From Colwellia sp. (GTDB lineage: Bacteria; Pseudomonadota; Gammaproteobacteria; Enterobacterales; Alteromonadaceae): a DNA stretch of 64,000 bases. The notes under the pieces are model-generated. The model worked only from the letters and a program-made list of their open reading frames with translations, searched no databases and was not told the DNA's origin. Positions 16,371 to 24,954 of the stretch are shown here, piece by piece. Made by a program: the position numbers and the translations under genes. Where the stretch lies: contig JABSOX010000003.1 of the NCBI GenBank assembly GCA_013215655.1, forward strand, positions 1-64,000, read 5' to 3'. Within the stretch, counting starts at the first letter, position 1. Every line of letters starts with the position of its first letter.

Positions 16371-18371
16371 TTAAGTCGATAGCTGCTGAAGTCTCAATTG
16401 TGCAATTTCATCCCGCAATGCTGCAGCTTGTTCAAATTCAAGATCCTGAGCATGATTTAACATCGCATGTTCAAGTTTCTTAATTTTGTCATCTATCTCA
16501 GCCGTTGATAAAAGTTCATACATCGCCTTACTCTCGGCAATTTTGTGACGCGCTTGACCTTGTACTGTTCCAGAGCCTAACTCCATTACATCAGTAATTT
16601 TCCTTCTCACACCTTGCGGAGTAATATTATTATCAAGGTTATATTGATGCTGCATTTTTCGACGACGGTCAGTTTCATCAATAGCTTTACGCATCGAGCC
16701 GGTTATTCTTGCCGCATATAAAATTGCCCTGCCATTGATATTTCGAGCGGCACGGCCAATGGTTTGAATAAGTGAGCGTTCAGAGCGTAAAAAACCTTCT
16801 TTATCGGCATCTAAAATAGCGACGAGAGAAACCTCGGGCATGTCTAGTCCTTCACGTAGCAGGTTTATACCAACCAAAACATCAAATTTTCCTAATCGAA
16901 AATCACGGATAATTTCAACACGTTCAACGGTATCAACGTCAGAATGTAAATAGCGTGCTTTAATATCATGCTCATCAAGATAATCAGTAAGATCTTCTGC
17001 CATACGTTTTGTTAACGTGGTCGCCATTACGCGTTCATCAATAACGATTCGTTTTCTTATCTCAGAAAGTAAATCATCAACTTGTGTTTCAACTGGCCTG
17101 ACTTCGATAATGGGATCGAGCAACCCTGTTGGTCTGACAACTTGTTGAGCGATATCATCGCCAGACTTTTCTAATTCATAATTGCTTGGTGTTGCTGATA
17201 CATAAATAGTTTGTGGTGATAACGCTTCAAATTCATCAAACTTCATCGGACGATTATCAAGCGCAGAAGGAAGTCTAAACCCATATTCAACTAGGTTTTC
17301 TTTTCGTGATCTATCACCTTTATACATTGCGCCAATTTGTGGCACAGTGACATGGGACTCATCAATGATTAATAAGCCATCATCAGGTAAATAATCAAAC
17401 AAGGTTGGTGGCGCTTCACCCGACTCTCGACCAGAAAGGTAACGTGAGTAGTTTTCAATACCCGAGCAATAACCAAGCTCGGTCATCATTTCAATATCAA
17501 ATTGGGTACGTTGGACAATGCGCTGTTCTTCAACTAAGCGATTATCATCTTTAAGTCGTGCTGAGCGATGTTTAAGTTCAATTTTAATAGATTCTACAGC
17601 AGCTAATATTTTCTCACGAGGCGTTGCATAGTGAGTTTTTGGATAAATAGTTACCCGCGGTAACGTACGCTCAACTTGGCCGGTTAATGGATCAAATTGA
17701 CTTATACGCTCTATTTCTTCATCAAAAAGCTCAATACGAATGGCTAAACGGTCAGACTCTGCTGGAAAAACATCAATAACGTCACCACGAACACGATAAG
17801 TTGCTCGCTGAAAAGCCATATCGTTACGAGTATATTGCAGTTCAGCTAAGCGTCTTAAAATATCACGTTGGTTAATGATATCGCCCTGACTGATATGCAG
17901 CATCATTTTCAAATACGAGTCGGGATCACCCAAGCCATAGATTGCCGACACCGAGGCAATAATAATAACATCGCGACGCTCTAATAAGGCTTTAGTTGCA
18001 GATAAGCGCATTTGTTCGATATGTTCATTAACTGAGGCATCTTTTTCTATAAAAGTATCTGTGGTGGGTACATAAGCTTCAGGCTGATAATAATCATAAT
18101 AAGAAACAAAATATTCCACTGCATTATTAGGAAAAAATTCTCTCATTTCTCCGTATAACTGCGCCGCCAACGTTTTATTTGGCGCGAGTATCATGGTAGG
18201 TCTATTTAATGTGGCTATAACATTAGCGATAGTATATGTCTTACCTGAACCGGTCACACCCAATAAGGTTTGATGGGCTAAGCCAGAATCAATACCATCA
18301 AGTAATTGTGCAATTGCCGTCGGTTGATCGCCACTCGGTGTATAGTCTGAAACAAGCTCCATAGCTTTCAT
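16371..18371 (-). CDS. uvrB: Excinuclease ABC subunit B
   Basis: Damage-verifying helicase-like subunit of nucleotide excision repair, 666 residues (family 660-680). The N-terminus [20 protein letters not shown] and Walker A GVTGSGKT are canonical. The beta-hairpin that inserts between DNA strands ([21 protein letters not shown]), the DEAD-like box IIDESH and helicase motifs (QTIGRAARN) are present. The C-terminal UVR motif that contacts UvrC is at the end ([24 protein letters not shown]). The start codon overlaps the stop of the MATE gene by one base (TAATG). I see no LexA box directly before it, so transcription probably comes from upstream of the exporter. Confidence 0.98.
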   Translation of the reverse strand: MKAMELVSDYTPSGDQPTAIAQLLDGIDSGLAHQTLLGVTGSGKTYTIANVIATLNRPTMILAPNKTLAAQLYGEMREFFPNNAVEYFVSYYDYYQPEAYVPTTDTFIEKDASVNEHIEQMRLSATKALLERRDVIIIASVSAIYGLGDPDSYLKMMLHISQGDIINQRDILRRLAELQYTRNDMAFQRATYRVRGDVIDVFPAESDRLAIRIELFDEEIERISQFDPLTGQVERTLPRVTIYPKTHYATPREKILAAVESIKIELKHRSARLKDDNRLVEEQRIVQRTQFDIEMMTELGYCSGIENYSRYLSGRESGEAPPTLFDYLPDDGLLIIDESHVTVPQIGAMYKGDRSRKENLVEYGFRLPSALDNRPMKFDEFEALSPQTIYVSATPSNYELEKSGDDIAQQVVRPTGLLDPIIEVRPVETQVDDLLSEIRKRIVIDERVMATTLTKRMAEDLTDYLDEHDIKARYLHSDVDTVERVEIIRDFRLGKFDVLVGINLLREGLDMPEVSLVAILDADKEGFLRSERSLIQTIGRAARNINGRAILYAARITGSMRKAIDETDRRRKMQHQYNLDNNITPQGVRRKITDVMELGSGTVQGQARHKIAESKAMYELLSTAEIDDKIKKLEHAMLNHAQDLEFEQAAALRDEIAQLRLQQLST

Positions 18372-19744
18372 TAAGCAATAGCCTCTTTTTCATTAATGTT
18401 ATCGGTAAATTGTTTTGAAAAGAGTCGATATGAAATACTCGCCATTACAACATTACCCAATAAAGCGCCGATAAAAAAACCTTGTACCCCCCAAAATATG
18501 CTACCAATATAAGCCGCAGGTACATAACAAACAAAAAGTCTGACAATGCTTAATATCAACGCCACCATAGGTTTGTGAAGTGCATTAAATGATGAATTAG
18601 TTAAAATGATGATACCTTGCAGTCCATAGCCCAAAGGTAAAATCCAAATAAACAATTTAATGATATCTGCTACAGCTTGCTCTTTTGCAAAGGCATCGGC
18701 GATGTATGGTGCAATCAAAACTAAAATTCCATAAATTAAAATTTGCCATAAAATCACGAACTTCACTGTCGTTTTGTAAGCTTTTTCAACGCGATGCATA
18801 TTACCCGCACCAAAATTTTGACTGATAAAGGGTGGTAAAGTCATAGAAAGTGCGAGTACCACTAAACAAGCAATTGACTCAATACGAGAGCCTACACCAA
18901 AAGCAGCTACCGCTGACTCTCCGTAATTTGCAACAATTGCCGTTAATATTGCTGCGGCGATAGGCGTTAACATATTAGCCCCTGCAGCCGGTAAACCTAT
19001 ATGTAAAATACCTTTACATGACTTAATAAAAACTTTTAAAGGAATAAAGTGGGTATGAACCAGTTGACGTCTTCTTGCAACAATATTGATAACTAAAGCA
19101 AATCCAAATAACCATGAGATAAATGTTGCGATTGCAGCTCCTTCAATCCCCATGGCAGGAACCGGGCCAAAGCCAAAGATAAAAATAGGATCTAAAATAG
19201 CATTTATAAGACCTGCACTACCCATAATTATACTCGGCGTTTTAGTATCTCCAGAAGCGCGTAATATTGCATTACCAATCATCGGCCCAATAAGAAATAC
19301 ACTACCAATGAACCAAACATCCATATATTGGTGGATCAAAGGCAACAGTTCATTGCTAGCACCTAACAACAAAAATATTTCATCAATAAATAAATAACCA
19401 ATGTAAGAAAGTAATGCAACAACAACTGCAGCCATATATAAAGCAGCGGTGCCAGAGTTTTTAGCCGATTCTTTATCACCTTTACCAAGCGCTTTGGCGA
19501 TGACTGCAGAGGTTCCTATTCCTAAACCTATCGTTAGACTAATAACGGTGAATGTTATCGGAAACGTAAAACTTATAGCTGCTAAAGGCTGTGTTCCGAG
19601 CAAGCCAACAAAAAAGGTATCCACTAAATTAAATGTCATCAATAAAACCATGCCGTAAATCATTGGTATGGTCATGCTTTTCAGTGTACTGCTGACGGGA
19701 TCTTCAAGGAGATTAATTTGGTTTTTATTTTTAAGTTTAGTCAT
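18371..19744 (-). CDS. MATE-family multidrug efflux transporter
   Basis: Inner-membrane antiporter of 457 residues with about twelve hydrophobic helices, beginning with the family pattern [38 protein letters not shown]. The two halves are related, as usual for MATE proteins (second half starts near [20 protein letters not shown]). It would expel cationic compounds in exchange for Na+ or H+, with unknown substrates. It is translationally coupled to uvrB. The upstream region toward the tRNA-Asn gene would hold the promoter. Confidence 0.92.
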   Translation of the reverse strand: MTKLKNKNQINLLEDPVSSTLKSMTIPMIYGMVLLMTFNLVDTFFVGLLGTQPLAAISFTFPITFTVISLTIGLGIGTSAVIAKALGKGDKESAKNSGTAALYMAAVVVALLSYIGYLFIDEIFLLLGASNELLPLIHQYMDVWFIGSVFLIGPMIGNAILRASGDTKTPSIIMGSAGLINAILDPIFIFGFGPVPAMGIEGAAIATFISWLFGFALVINIVARRRQLVHTHFIPLKVFIKSCKGILHIGLPAAGANMLTPIAAAILTAIVANYGESAVAAFGVGSRIESIACLVVLALSMTLPPFISQNFGAGNMHRVEKAYKTTVKFVILWQILIYGILVLIAPYIADAFAKEQAVADIIKLFIWILPLGYGLQGIIILTNSSFNALHKPMVALILSIVRLFVCYVPAAYIGSIFWGVQGFFIGALLGNVVMASISYRLFSKQFTDNINEKEAIA

Positions 19745-20116
19745 TAAGGTTTTGTATTTTCGCTTAAATAGATAATAGCAAGATGATTGATAGTTAAAAC
19801 AGCGTGCATTGTAAGAGATAGTTATTAGAGTCGCTATGTAAATATTTTATTTCAATAGAGTTATTTCTCTTTTAATAAGGAATAATTAGCGTTACTACGT
19901 CTTTGTTCTTTTGTCTTTACACTAAAAATGTAAATAAGTCACAGAAAATATTAAAAAAATCTATTGCACAAAAAACACACCAGAAGGTTAATAAATAAAA
20001 AATAAAAGCACTAACCATTGATATATATGGCGTTTGTTGATTTCGGTCTTTTTTCAAGAAATAGAATATTTAGCTATACGTCAAGTGTTACGCATATTTA
20101 CACTTTAATACACAAT

Positions 20117-20141
20117 GTTATCCACAGAAATAGTGGATAAC
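20117..20141. promoter_or_regulatory. Inverted pair of DnaA-box-like sites
   Basis: GTTATCCAC (20117-20125) and its exact complement GTGGATAAC (20133-20141) are separated by seven bases. The left site continues to the consensus DnaA box TTATCCACA (20118-20126), and the right one reads TTATCCACT on the minus strand. It lies about 125 bases before the tRNA-Asn promoter. DnaA binding is inferred from the consensus only. Confidence 0.5.
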
Positions 20142-20265
20142 TATTGCTACATATTTGATTACATTTCTACTGGCGAATGTTACCGCAATTATTGTTCCCA
20201 AATCAGACGCTTTGTCTGTAAAACAAGCAAACAAACAAATAAATGAATTTTTTATAAATATTGTG

Positions 20266-20294
20266 TTGACAGTTTAGCGAGTGCCCTTTAATAT
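20266..20294 (+). promoter_or_regulatory. Strong sigma-70 promoter of tRNA-Asn
   Basis: A consensus -35 TTGACA (20266-20271), a 17-base spacer and a -10 TAATAT (20289-20294), followed by a GC-rich stretch (CCGCCCCG). A GC-rich discriminator is typical of stable-RNA promoters under stringent control. The mature tRNA begins 38 bases after the -10. Confidence 0.85.
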
Positions 20295-20331
20295 TCCGCC
20301 CCGTTAGCCAAGCAGCTTGGCAAAACATAGT

Positions 20332-20407
20332 TCCTCAATAGCTCAGTTGGTAGAGCAACGGACTGTTAATCCGTTTGTCCCTGGTTCAAGTCCAGGTTGA
20401 GGAGCCA
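20332..20407 (+). tRNA. tRNA-Asn (GTT)
   Basis: 76 bases with encoded CCA. The acceptor stem TCCTCAA pairs with TTGAGGA, the D loop is AGCTCAGTTGGTAGAGC, the anticodon stem-loop has GTT at 20365-20367 (ACGGA-CTGTTAA-TCCGT), and the T arm CTGGTTCAAGTCCAG is intact. It closely follows the E. coli tRNA-Asn pattern. It is followed at once by a strong terminator and then by two degenerate copies. Confidence 0.98.
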
Positions 20408-20411
20408 CATT

Positions 20412-20442
20412 AAGGGCTACGATTTATCGTAGCCCTTTTTCT
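20412..20442 (+). terminator. Terminator of tRNA-Asn
   Basis: An 11-base stem (AAGGGCTACGA, 20412-20422, with its complement at 20427-20437) with a TTTA loop and a T tract. Versions of the same stem follow the degenerate tRNA copies, so the terminator was duplicated together with the gene. Confidence 0.9.
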
Positions 20443-20472
20443 TTGCGTTAAATAAAATACTTGTTAATACAA

Positions 20473-20576
20473 ACCAACAACAACTCAGTTGGTAGAGCAA
20501 CGGACTGTGCTCTTATAATAAATAGGCGTTTGTCCCTGGTTCAAGTCCCTTTATTTAAACAAGGAGCTAGGAGCCA
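20473..20576 (+). pseudogene. Degenerate tRNA-Asn copy 1
   Basis: Contains CTCAGTTGGTAGAGCAACGG and GTTTGTCCCTGGTTCAAGTCC identical to the intact tRNA, and ends GGAGCCA. The anticodon 3' half is replaced by an insert reading GCTCTTATAATAAATAGG, the acceptor 5' strand no longer pairs, and extra bases disrupt the T-arm/acceptor junction. It cannot fold as a tRNA. It is followed by a terminator related to that of the intact gene. Confidence 0.85.
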
Positions 20577-20594
20577 CTTACCTAATAAAGAATA

Positions 20595-20624
20595 GGCTAC
20601 GAGAAATCGTAGCCCTTTTTTTTT
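20595..20624 (+). terminator. Duplicated terminator after degenerate tRNA copy 1
   Basis: Stem GGCTACGA (20595-20602) and its complement (20607-20614) with a GAAA loop, then nine T. The stem sequence matches the terminator of the intact tRNA-Asn. Confidence 0.85.
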
Positions 20625-20650
20625 GTTAAATAAAGTACTTACTAATACAA

Positions 20651-20739
20651 TCAGCAACAAACTAGTTAGTAGAGCAACGGACTGTGCTCTTATGATAAAT
20701 AGACGTTTGTCCCTGGTTCAAGTCCAGGTTGATGAGACA
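20651..20739 (+). pseudogene. Degenerate tRNA-Asn copy 2
   Basis: A second decayed copy, with TAGAGCAACGGACTGTGCTCTTATGATAAATAG in place of the D-arm/anticodon sequence. It shares the insert of copy 1 with two differences and then has an intact T arm (CTGGTTCAAGTCCAGG). The acceptor end is mutated (TTGATGAGACA for TTGAGGAGCCA). The insert common to both copies shows that it arose before the second duplication. Copy spacing is 177 bases. Confidence 0.8.
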
Positions 20740-20810
20740 TATTAAAGGCTGCGAGCCACTTACCATTCTTTTGCAGCAAATTAAATAAATTTTATCGATT
20801 TCGTTTAAAC

Positions 20811-20835
20811 AAAAAAGCCAGCAATACTGCTGGCT
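20811..20835 (-). terminator. Terminator of perM
   Basis: An eight-base stem (AGCCAGCA, 20816-20823, paired with 20828-20835) with a four-base loop. On the minus strand it is followed by six T (20811-20816 are A). It lies 24 bases past the perM stop. Confidence 0.88.
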
Positions 20836-20859
20836 CTATATAAAAATTTAAAAGTAGAC

Positions 20860-21927
20860 TTATTCTTGTGTAAATTCGCCTTGTGTTGATGACCAAGCAT
20901 TAAGTACAGCTTTAACTAGAGTGGCCAAAGGTATAGCAAAGAAAACACCCCAAAACCCCCATAAACCGCCAAAAAGGATCACAGCAATAATGATAGTAAC
21001 AGGATGCAAATTTACCGCTTCTGAGAATAAAAGAGGGACTAATAGATTACCGTCTAACGCTTGAATAATGCCGTAAGCAATCATCACATAGCCAAACTCA
21101 GCAGATGTTCCCCATTGAAACAAAGCCACTAACATCACAGGAAGAGTTACTATCGTTGCACCTACATAAGGAACAAGTACCGATAATCCCACTAAAACCC
21201 CTAGCAAAACCGCATATTGCAAGCCTAAAACGATAAAAGTAATAGTAGATACCGTACCAATGATCAGAATTTCGATCACTTTGCCACGAATATAGTTCAT
21301 TATTTGCTGGTTCATTTCATTACCAACTTGCGAAGCCATTCTGCGATCTCTGGGCAGAAACGCGCTAAAACTTGCCAACAAGTCTTTTTTGTCTTTAAGA
21401 AAGAAGAACACCATCAACGGTACCAAAATGAAATAAATGATCAGTGCAACTAAGTCAGAAAGTGAATTGAGAGAAGCTTTTAAGATCACTTGACCCCATT
21501 CAATGAATTTCTCATTAACCATTTTGATTACGGTATCAATTTGTTCAACGGTAATAATTTCAGGATATCTCTCTGGTAATGTCAGCAAATAACTCTGCCC
21601 TTCACTGACCATATGAGGCACTTCTTGTAATAAATTACTACCCTGTTGCCAAATAACAGGCATTAACCCCAAAATAGCAATCAAAGCTATTGCGACAAAA
21701 GCACTCACTACAATAACAACAGCCATCGTTCTTGATACGCCAATATATCGAAAGCGATTAACAGGTAAATCTAATAAAAACGCAATCGCAACCGCAACAA
21801 AAACAGGCATCAGTAAGCTGCTAAAAAAATATATAAACAAAAAGGTACTGAGCAAAATAACCAATAAGGTCACAGCACTAGGATCTGAAAAGTTACGTTT
21901 ATACCAATCAGTAAAAAGAGAAACCAT
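20860..21927 (-). CDS. perM: AI-2E family transporter (PerM-like)
   Basis: Inner-membrane protein of 355 residues with the helix pattern of the PerM/TqsA family: two to three N-terminal helices (LLVILLSTFLFIYFFSSLLMPVFVAVAIAFLLDLPVNRF), a soluble middle portion, then four to five C-terminal helices containing the conserved LVPYVGATIVTLPV and FWGVFFAIPLATLVKAVLNAW. Family members export signals or act as permeases, but the substrate here is unknown. It starts eight bases after the TusA-like gene, and the pair is probably one transcript. Confidence 0.9.
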   Translation of the reverse strand: MVSLFTDWYKRNFSDPSAVTLLVILLSTFLFIYFFSSLLMPVFVAVAIAFLLDLPVNRFRYIGVSRTMAVVIVVSAFVAIALIAILGLMPVIWQQGSNLLQEVPHMVSEGQSYLLTLPERYPEIITVEQIDTVIKMVNEKFIEWGQVILKASLNSLSDLVALIIYFILVPLMVFFFLKDKKDLLASFSAFLPRDRRMASQVGNEMNQQIMNYIRGKVIEILIIGTVSTITFIVLGLQYAVLLGVLVGLSVLVPYVGATIVTLPVMLVALFQWGTSAEFGYVMIAYGIIQALDGNLLVPLLFSEAVNLHPVTIIIAVILFGGLWGFWGVFFAIPLATLVKAVLNAWSSTQGEFTQE

Positions 21928-21935
21928 AAATGAAC

Positions 21936-22157
21936 TTACCTGTTTTTTATGGATAATTCGACTGACGTCAAGTCTACTATCCGTTGAGTGAATACATACC
22001 CTGCACTTGTTAAATATTTGGGTATATCTTTAAGAGAACCTTTATCGCTAATGCGTATTAAGCATGTATCGTCATATTGCATTTTTTTTAGCATCATACG
22101 CATTTTAACTAAAGGTAATGGGCATTTGTCTTTGGTTGCATCATATTCATGTAACAT
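21936..22157 (-). CDS. TusA/YedF-family sulfurtransferase-like protein
   Basis: 73 residues beginning MLHEYDATKDKCPLPLVKMRMMLKK. The CPxP motif (Cys12) at the N-terminus is the mark of TusA-like proteins, which carry persulfide sulfur on that Cys. The ATG at 22157 gives the usual family length. A TTG at 22202 would add 15 unlikely residues. No clear ribosome-binding site precedes it. The gene lies directly before perM. Whether it works in tRNA thiolation, molybdenum cofactor synthesis or another sulfur relay cannot be told. Confidence 0.82.
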   Translation of the reverse strand: MLHEYDATKDKCPLPLVKMRMMLKKMQYDDTCLIRISDKGSLKDIPKYLTSAGYVFTQRIVDLTSVELSIKNR

Positions 22158-22202
22158 AATAAATTTTATATTAAAAACCACCGCTAATACTTGATTATCC
22201 AA

Positions 22203-22542
22203 TTTGCCACCATTGATTACAATGACCTTATTATAATTATTTTACTATATTCCCAAACAACTCTAAGATGCATGACCCAGCTAAAAATAAAAACGTGTTT
22301 AAGCTAATAGAAGAGACTTCTGAGTAAATCATGCTCGCCGTTGTATCTGTTTTTATGAAAAATAGGTTAAGTGCAATTCAAACTTACAATAAAATGAAAT
22401 TTATTAATATTTTGCGTGAATCTTTTGATATTATTGCTGTCACAGAATATATATCCATAAGATTTCAAAGTACGAATTTTCAGAATGCTTGAGTTAACAT
22501 GGGTATGGGCGCATTACCAAATTAAATTAATAAAGAAGTGGA
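22203..22542. other. Intergenic region between TusA-like gene and bepA
   Basis: About 340-385 bases between divergent genes. Two short frames in the same register occur (22268-22327, 19 codons, and 22331-22492, 53 codons, starting MLAVVSVFMKNRL). Neither has a ribosome-binding site or a recognised product. They could be remains of a broken gene. The bepA promoter must lie here, but I cannot place it. Confidence 0.35.
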
Positions 22543-24006
22543 ATGATAAATTTGTTTAAATTTAAACCTCTTATTTTAGCATCTAGTATAGTCGCGGCTG
22601 TAACAAGTTCTTTTTTATTCGCGGAAGAATCAAATAAAAACAGACTACCCGAAATTGGCACCGCGGGCTTTAGTGTTTTATCTATAGATAAAGAACGTCA
22701 TATTGGTGAAGCAATGATGCGCCATATAAGAGCATCGCAACCCGTGATCAGTGATCCTGTACTCAGTGAATATATCAATGGCCTTGGTAACCTCATGGTG
22801 AAAAACGCTCATGATGTTAATTACAGTTTTGAGTTTTTTTTAGTAAATAGTAGAGAACTCAATGCTTTTGCCTTTTTCGGAGGTCATGTCGGTGTTCATA
22901 GTGGACTATTAACCACCGCAGAAAATGAAAGTGAACTTGCTTCTGTTATTGCCCATGAAATATCTCACGTCACACAACGTCATTTAGCACGGCGATTAGA
23001 GTCTCAAAGTCGTTCACAGCCACTAACGATGGCAGGTATGATTTCAGGCTTGCTAATAACGTTAATAAATCCCAGCTTAGGCATTGCTGCCCTGACAACC
23101 AGTATGGCGGCGTCACAGCAGGCAGGTATTAACTATACCCGTGGTAATGAAAAAGAAGCCGATCGAGTTGGCATTACATTACTTGCAAATAGTGGTTTTG
23201 ATCCGATGGGCGCGCCCAATTTTTTTAGAAAAATGGCAGCTAAGTACCGTTATAAAAGCAAACCACCGGCAATGCTACTCACTCACCCGATGCCAGAATC
23301 TCGAATTGCAGAGGCACGTATTAGAGCGCAAAATTTACCTCCCAAACGTTTAGCCCCAAGTTTAAATTTTGAGTTAGCAAAAGCACGTATCATCGCTCGC
23401 TATGAAAGAGATCCTGAAGTTAATATTCAGCTCTATTTAGAAATACTTAAAAAGCAACGATATGCCATCAAAGAAGCAGCAAATTATGGTTTAGGTATTT
23501 CATATTTTGAACATGGTGAATACAAAAAAGCAAAACTAATTTTACAAAAACTACTCAAAGATGATCCTAACAACCTCTTCTATGTGGATGTTTTATCAGA
23601 TATTTATATCAAAACAAAAGAATTTAAACAGGCTAACATGTTACTAGCCGAGTTGAATTTATTGATGCCTAATAATCAAGTTGTTGCTTTAAACTATGCC
23701 AACGTACTTCAAGAAGGAAAAGAATATGAGCAAGCAGCGGTTATTCTGCAAGATTTTTTACTTGTTAATCCCGGACACTTCATTGCCAATGATTTATTAT
23801 CTACCGTATATCGAAAGCTAGAGAAAACCGCTTTAATGCACGTTACCAATGCTGAGGTTTATGCTTTGTTGGGTGCTTACCCAAAAGCTATTGACGAATT
23901 ACAAACCGGTTATAACTTTGCCGAAGAGCAACCCTTGGTTAAGAAACGTATCAAAGCAAGAATATTACAGCTGCAAGAAAAAGAGCTAAAACTGAAACGA
24001 TTATAA
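22543..24006 (+). CDS. bepA: Periplasmic M48 metalloprotease with TPR domain (BepA)
   Basis: Outer-membrane quality-control protease that assists assembly of LptD and degrades misassembled barrel proteins. 487 residues with a signal peptide ending near FLFA. The zinc motif HEISH is at 138-142, with the third ligand in NEKEADRVG (about 204), and LTHPMPESRIAEA follows as in E. coli BepA. The C-terminal half (about 280-480) is a set of TPR helices (NYGLGISYFEHGEYKKAKLILQKLL and repeats). AAGTGGA precedes the ATG. The ArsC-like gene yfgD follows BepA in E. coli as here. Confidence 0.95.
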   Translation: MINLFKFKPLILASSIVAAVTSSFLFAEESNKNRLPEIGTAGFSVLSIDKERHIGEAMMRHIRASQPVISDPVLSEYINGLGNLMVKNAHDVNYSFEFFLVNSRELNAFAFFGGHVGVHSGLLTTAENESELASVIAHEISHVTQRHLARRLESQSRSQPLTMAGMISGLLITLINPSLGIAALTTSMAASQQAGINYTRGNEKEADRVGITLLANSGFDPMGAPNFFRKMAAKYRYKSKPPAMLLTHPMPESRIAEARIRAQNLPPKRLAPSLNFELAKARIIARYERDPEVNIQLYLEILKKQRYAIKEAANYGLGISYFEHGEYKKAKLILQKLLKDDPNNLFYVDVLSDIYIKTKEFKQANMLLAELNLLMPNNQVVALNYANVLQEGKEYEQAAVILQDFLLVNPGHFIANDLLSTVYRKLEKTALMHVTNAEVYALLGAYPKAIDELQTGYNFAEEQPLVKKRIKARILQLQEKELKLKRL

Positions 24007-24042
24007 AACCAAACAACTATTTAATTTACCGAAGAGAAAACC

Positions 24043-24381
24043 ATGTTAACAATTTATCATAACCCTCGCTGTTCAAAGAGCCGACAAACATTGGCGCTTA
24101 TCGAAGAAGCAAATAAAGAGGTAAACATTATTGAATACCTGAAAACGCCCTTAAATCAAACAGAAGTTCGCTCACTACTTACGCTTTTATCGATAGAGCC
24201 TATTCAAATGATGAGAACAAAAGAAGCTGAATTTAAAGAGCAACAATTAAAAAATGCTGATAACGATACTTTAATCGCGGCAATGGCCAATACACCAAAA
24301 CTTATCGAACGCCCAATTGTTGCCACAGATAAACAAGCAATTATTGGTCGACCACCTGAAAACGTTTTAGCTTTGCTTTAA
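24043..24381 (+). CDS. ArsC-family (arsenate reductase-like) protein, YfgD type
   Basis: 112-residue thioredoxin-fold protein. The N-terminus LTIYHNPRCSKSRQT has the reactive Cys10. The later IERPIVATDKQAIIGRPPENV is the ArsC substrate-Arg region (ERPI). It would use glutaredoxin/glutathione if it reduces arsenate. The absence of other ars genes and the conserved position after bepA suggest a YfgD-like housekeeping role of unknown nature. It is preceded by GAAGAGAA and lies 36 bases after bepA. Confidence 0.92.
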   Translation: MLTIYHNPRCSKSRQTLALIEEANKEVNIIEYLKTPLNQTEVRSLLTLLSIEPIQMMRTKEAEFKEQQLKNADNDTLIAAMANTPKLIERPIVATDKQAIIGRPPENVLALL

Positions 24382-24414
24382 ATATAAACTTACCTTAAAG
24401 AAAATTTTACCTTT

Positions 24415-24804
24415 ATGACCTCCAATAAAAGATTTACCACTCAATCCTTAAAAAAAATAACGCTTGTCAGTTATTTTTCATTATTAATATTTATGCCACT
24501 ATGGTTAATTGTCTTAAGCCCATCACAAGGACTCTCGCCGATATTATCATTATGCATGTTCACCCTTCCCCTTTTACTTCCAATGAAAGGTTTATTAAAG
24601 GGAAATCCTTATACCTTTGCTTGGGCAAATTTCGTTTTAATGATTTACTTTTTACACTCATTAACGACCTTTGTCGTCTCAAAAGAAGACAGAGTTTGGG
24701 CGATAATAGAATTCATCCTAGTCAGTATCATGTTCTTATCAGCAAGTTATTACGCAAAATATCGCGGTCAAGAGCTAGGGTTAAGCATCAGAAAGAAAAA
24801 ATAA
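24415..24804 (+). CDS. DUF2069 integral membrane protein
   Basis: 129 residues with about four membrane helices. The segment LLPMKGLLKGNPYTFAWANFV is characteristic of the DUF2069 family, found after the YfgD-like gene in many gammaproteobacteria. The function is not known. It lies 33 bases after the ArsC-like gene and is probably in the same transcript (bepA-yfgD-DUF2069). It ends with a basic tail (SIRKKK) on the cytoplasmic side. Confidence 0.85.
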   Translation: MTSNKRFTTQSLKKITLVSYFSLLIFMPLWLIVLSPSQGLSPILSLCMFTLPLLLPMKGLLKGNPYTFAWANFVLMIYFLHSLTTFVVSKEDRVWAIIEFILVSIMFLSASYYAKYRGQELGLSIRKKK

Positions 24805-24954
24805 AGTTAAACTATTGTAATAGTAAGTGGAATGATTAGTTGCCTGCTTTATGATACCTAATTAGCTCCTTTTAGGTACTCTTTATAGAGGCTTTGTTAA
24901 TGAGGTGTTAAGATATGGTTAGCATTAAAAATAACGAATTATTGAGGTTTAAGA

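Larger units (their letters stand above)
19745..20331. other. Intergenic region between MATE gene and tRNA-Asn
   Basis: 587 bases without an open frame I would support. It contains an inverted pair of DnaA-box-like sequences (20117-20141) and the tRNA promoter (20266-20294), both listed. The left part is AT-rich and should contain the promoter of the MATE-uvrB unit. Confidence 0.5.

Noticed and set aside
16371-19744. LexA (SOS) box before uvrB or the MATE gene
   Set aside because: I looked for CTGT-N8-ACAG near both starts and found no match, so SOS control is not claimed.
20117-20141. DnaA boxes as a replication origin
   Set aside because: Only two boxes, no AT-rich unwinding region with clustered boxes, and none of the usual origin neighbours (dnaA, dnaN, gidA/mnmG) are present.
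22268-22492. Two short in-frame ORFs (19 and 53 codons) before bepA as real genes
   Set aside because: No ribosome-binding sites, no recognisable product, and a stop between them. They are kept only in the description of the intergenic region.
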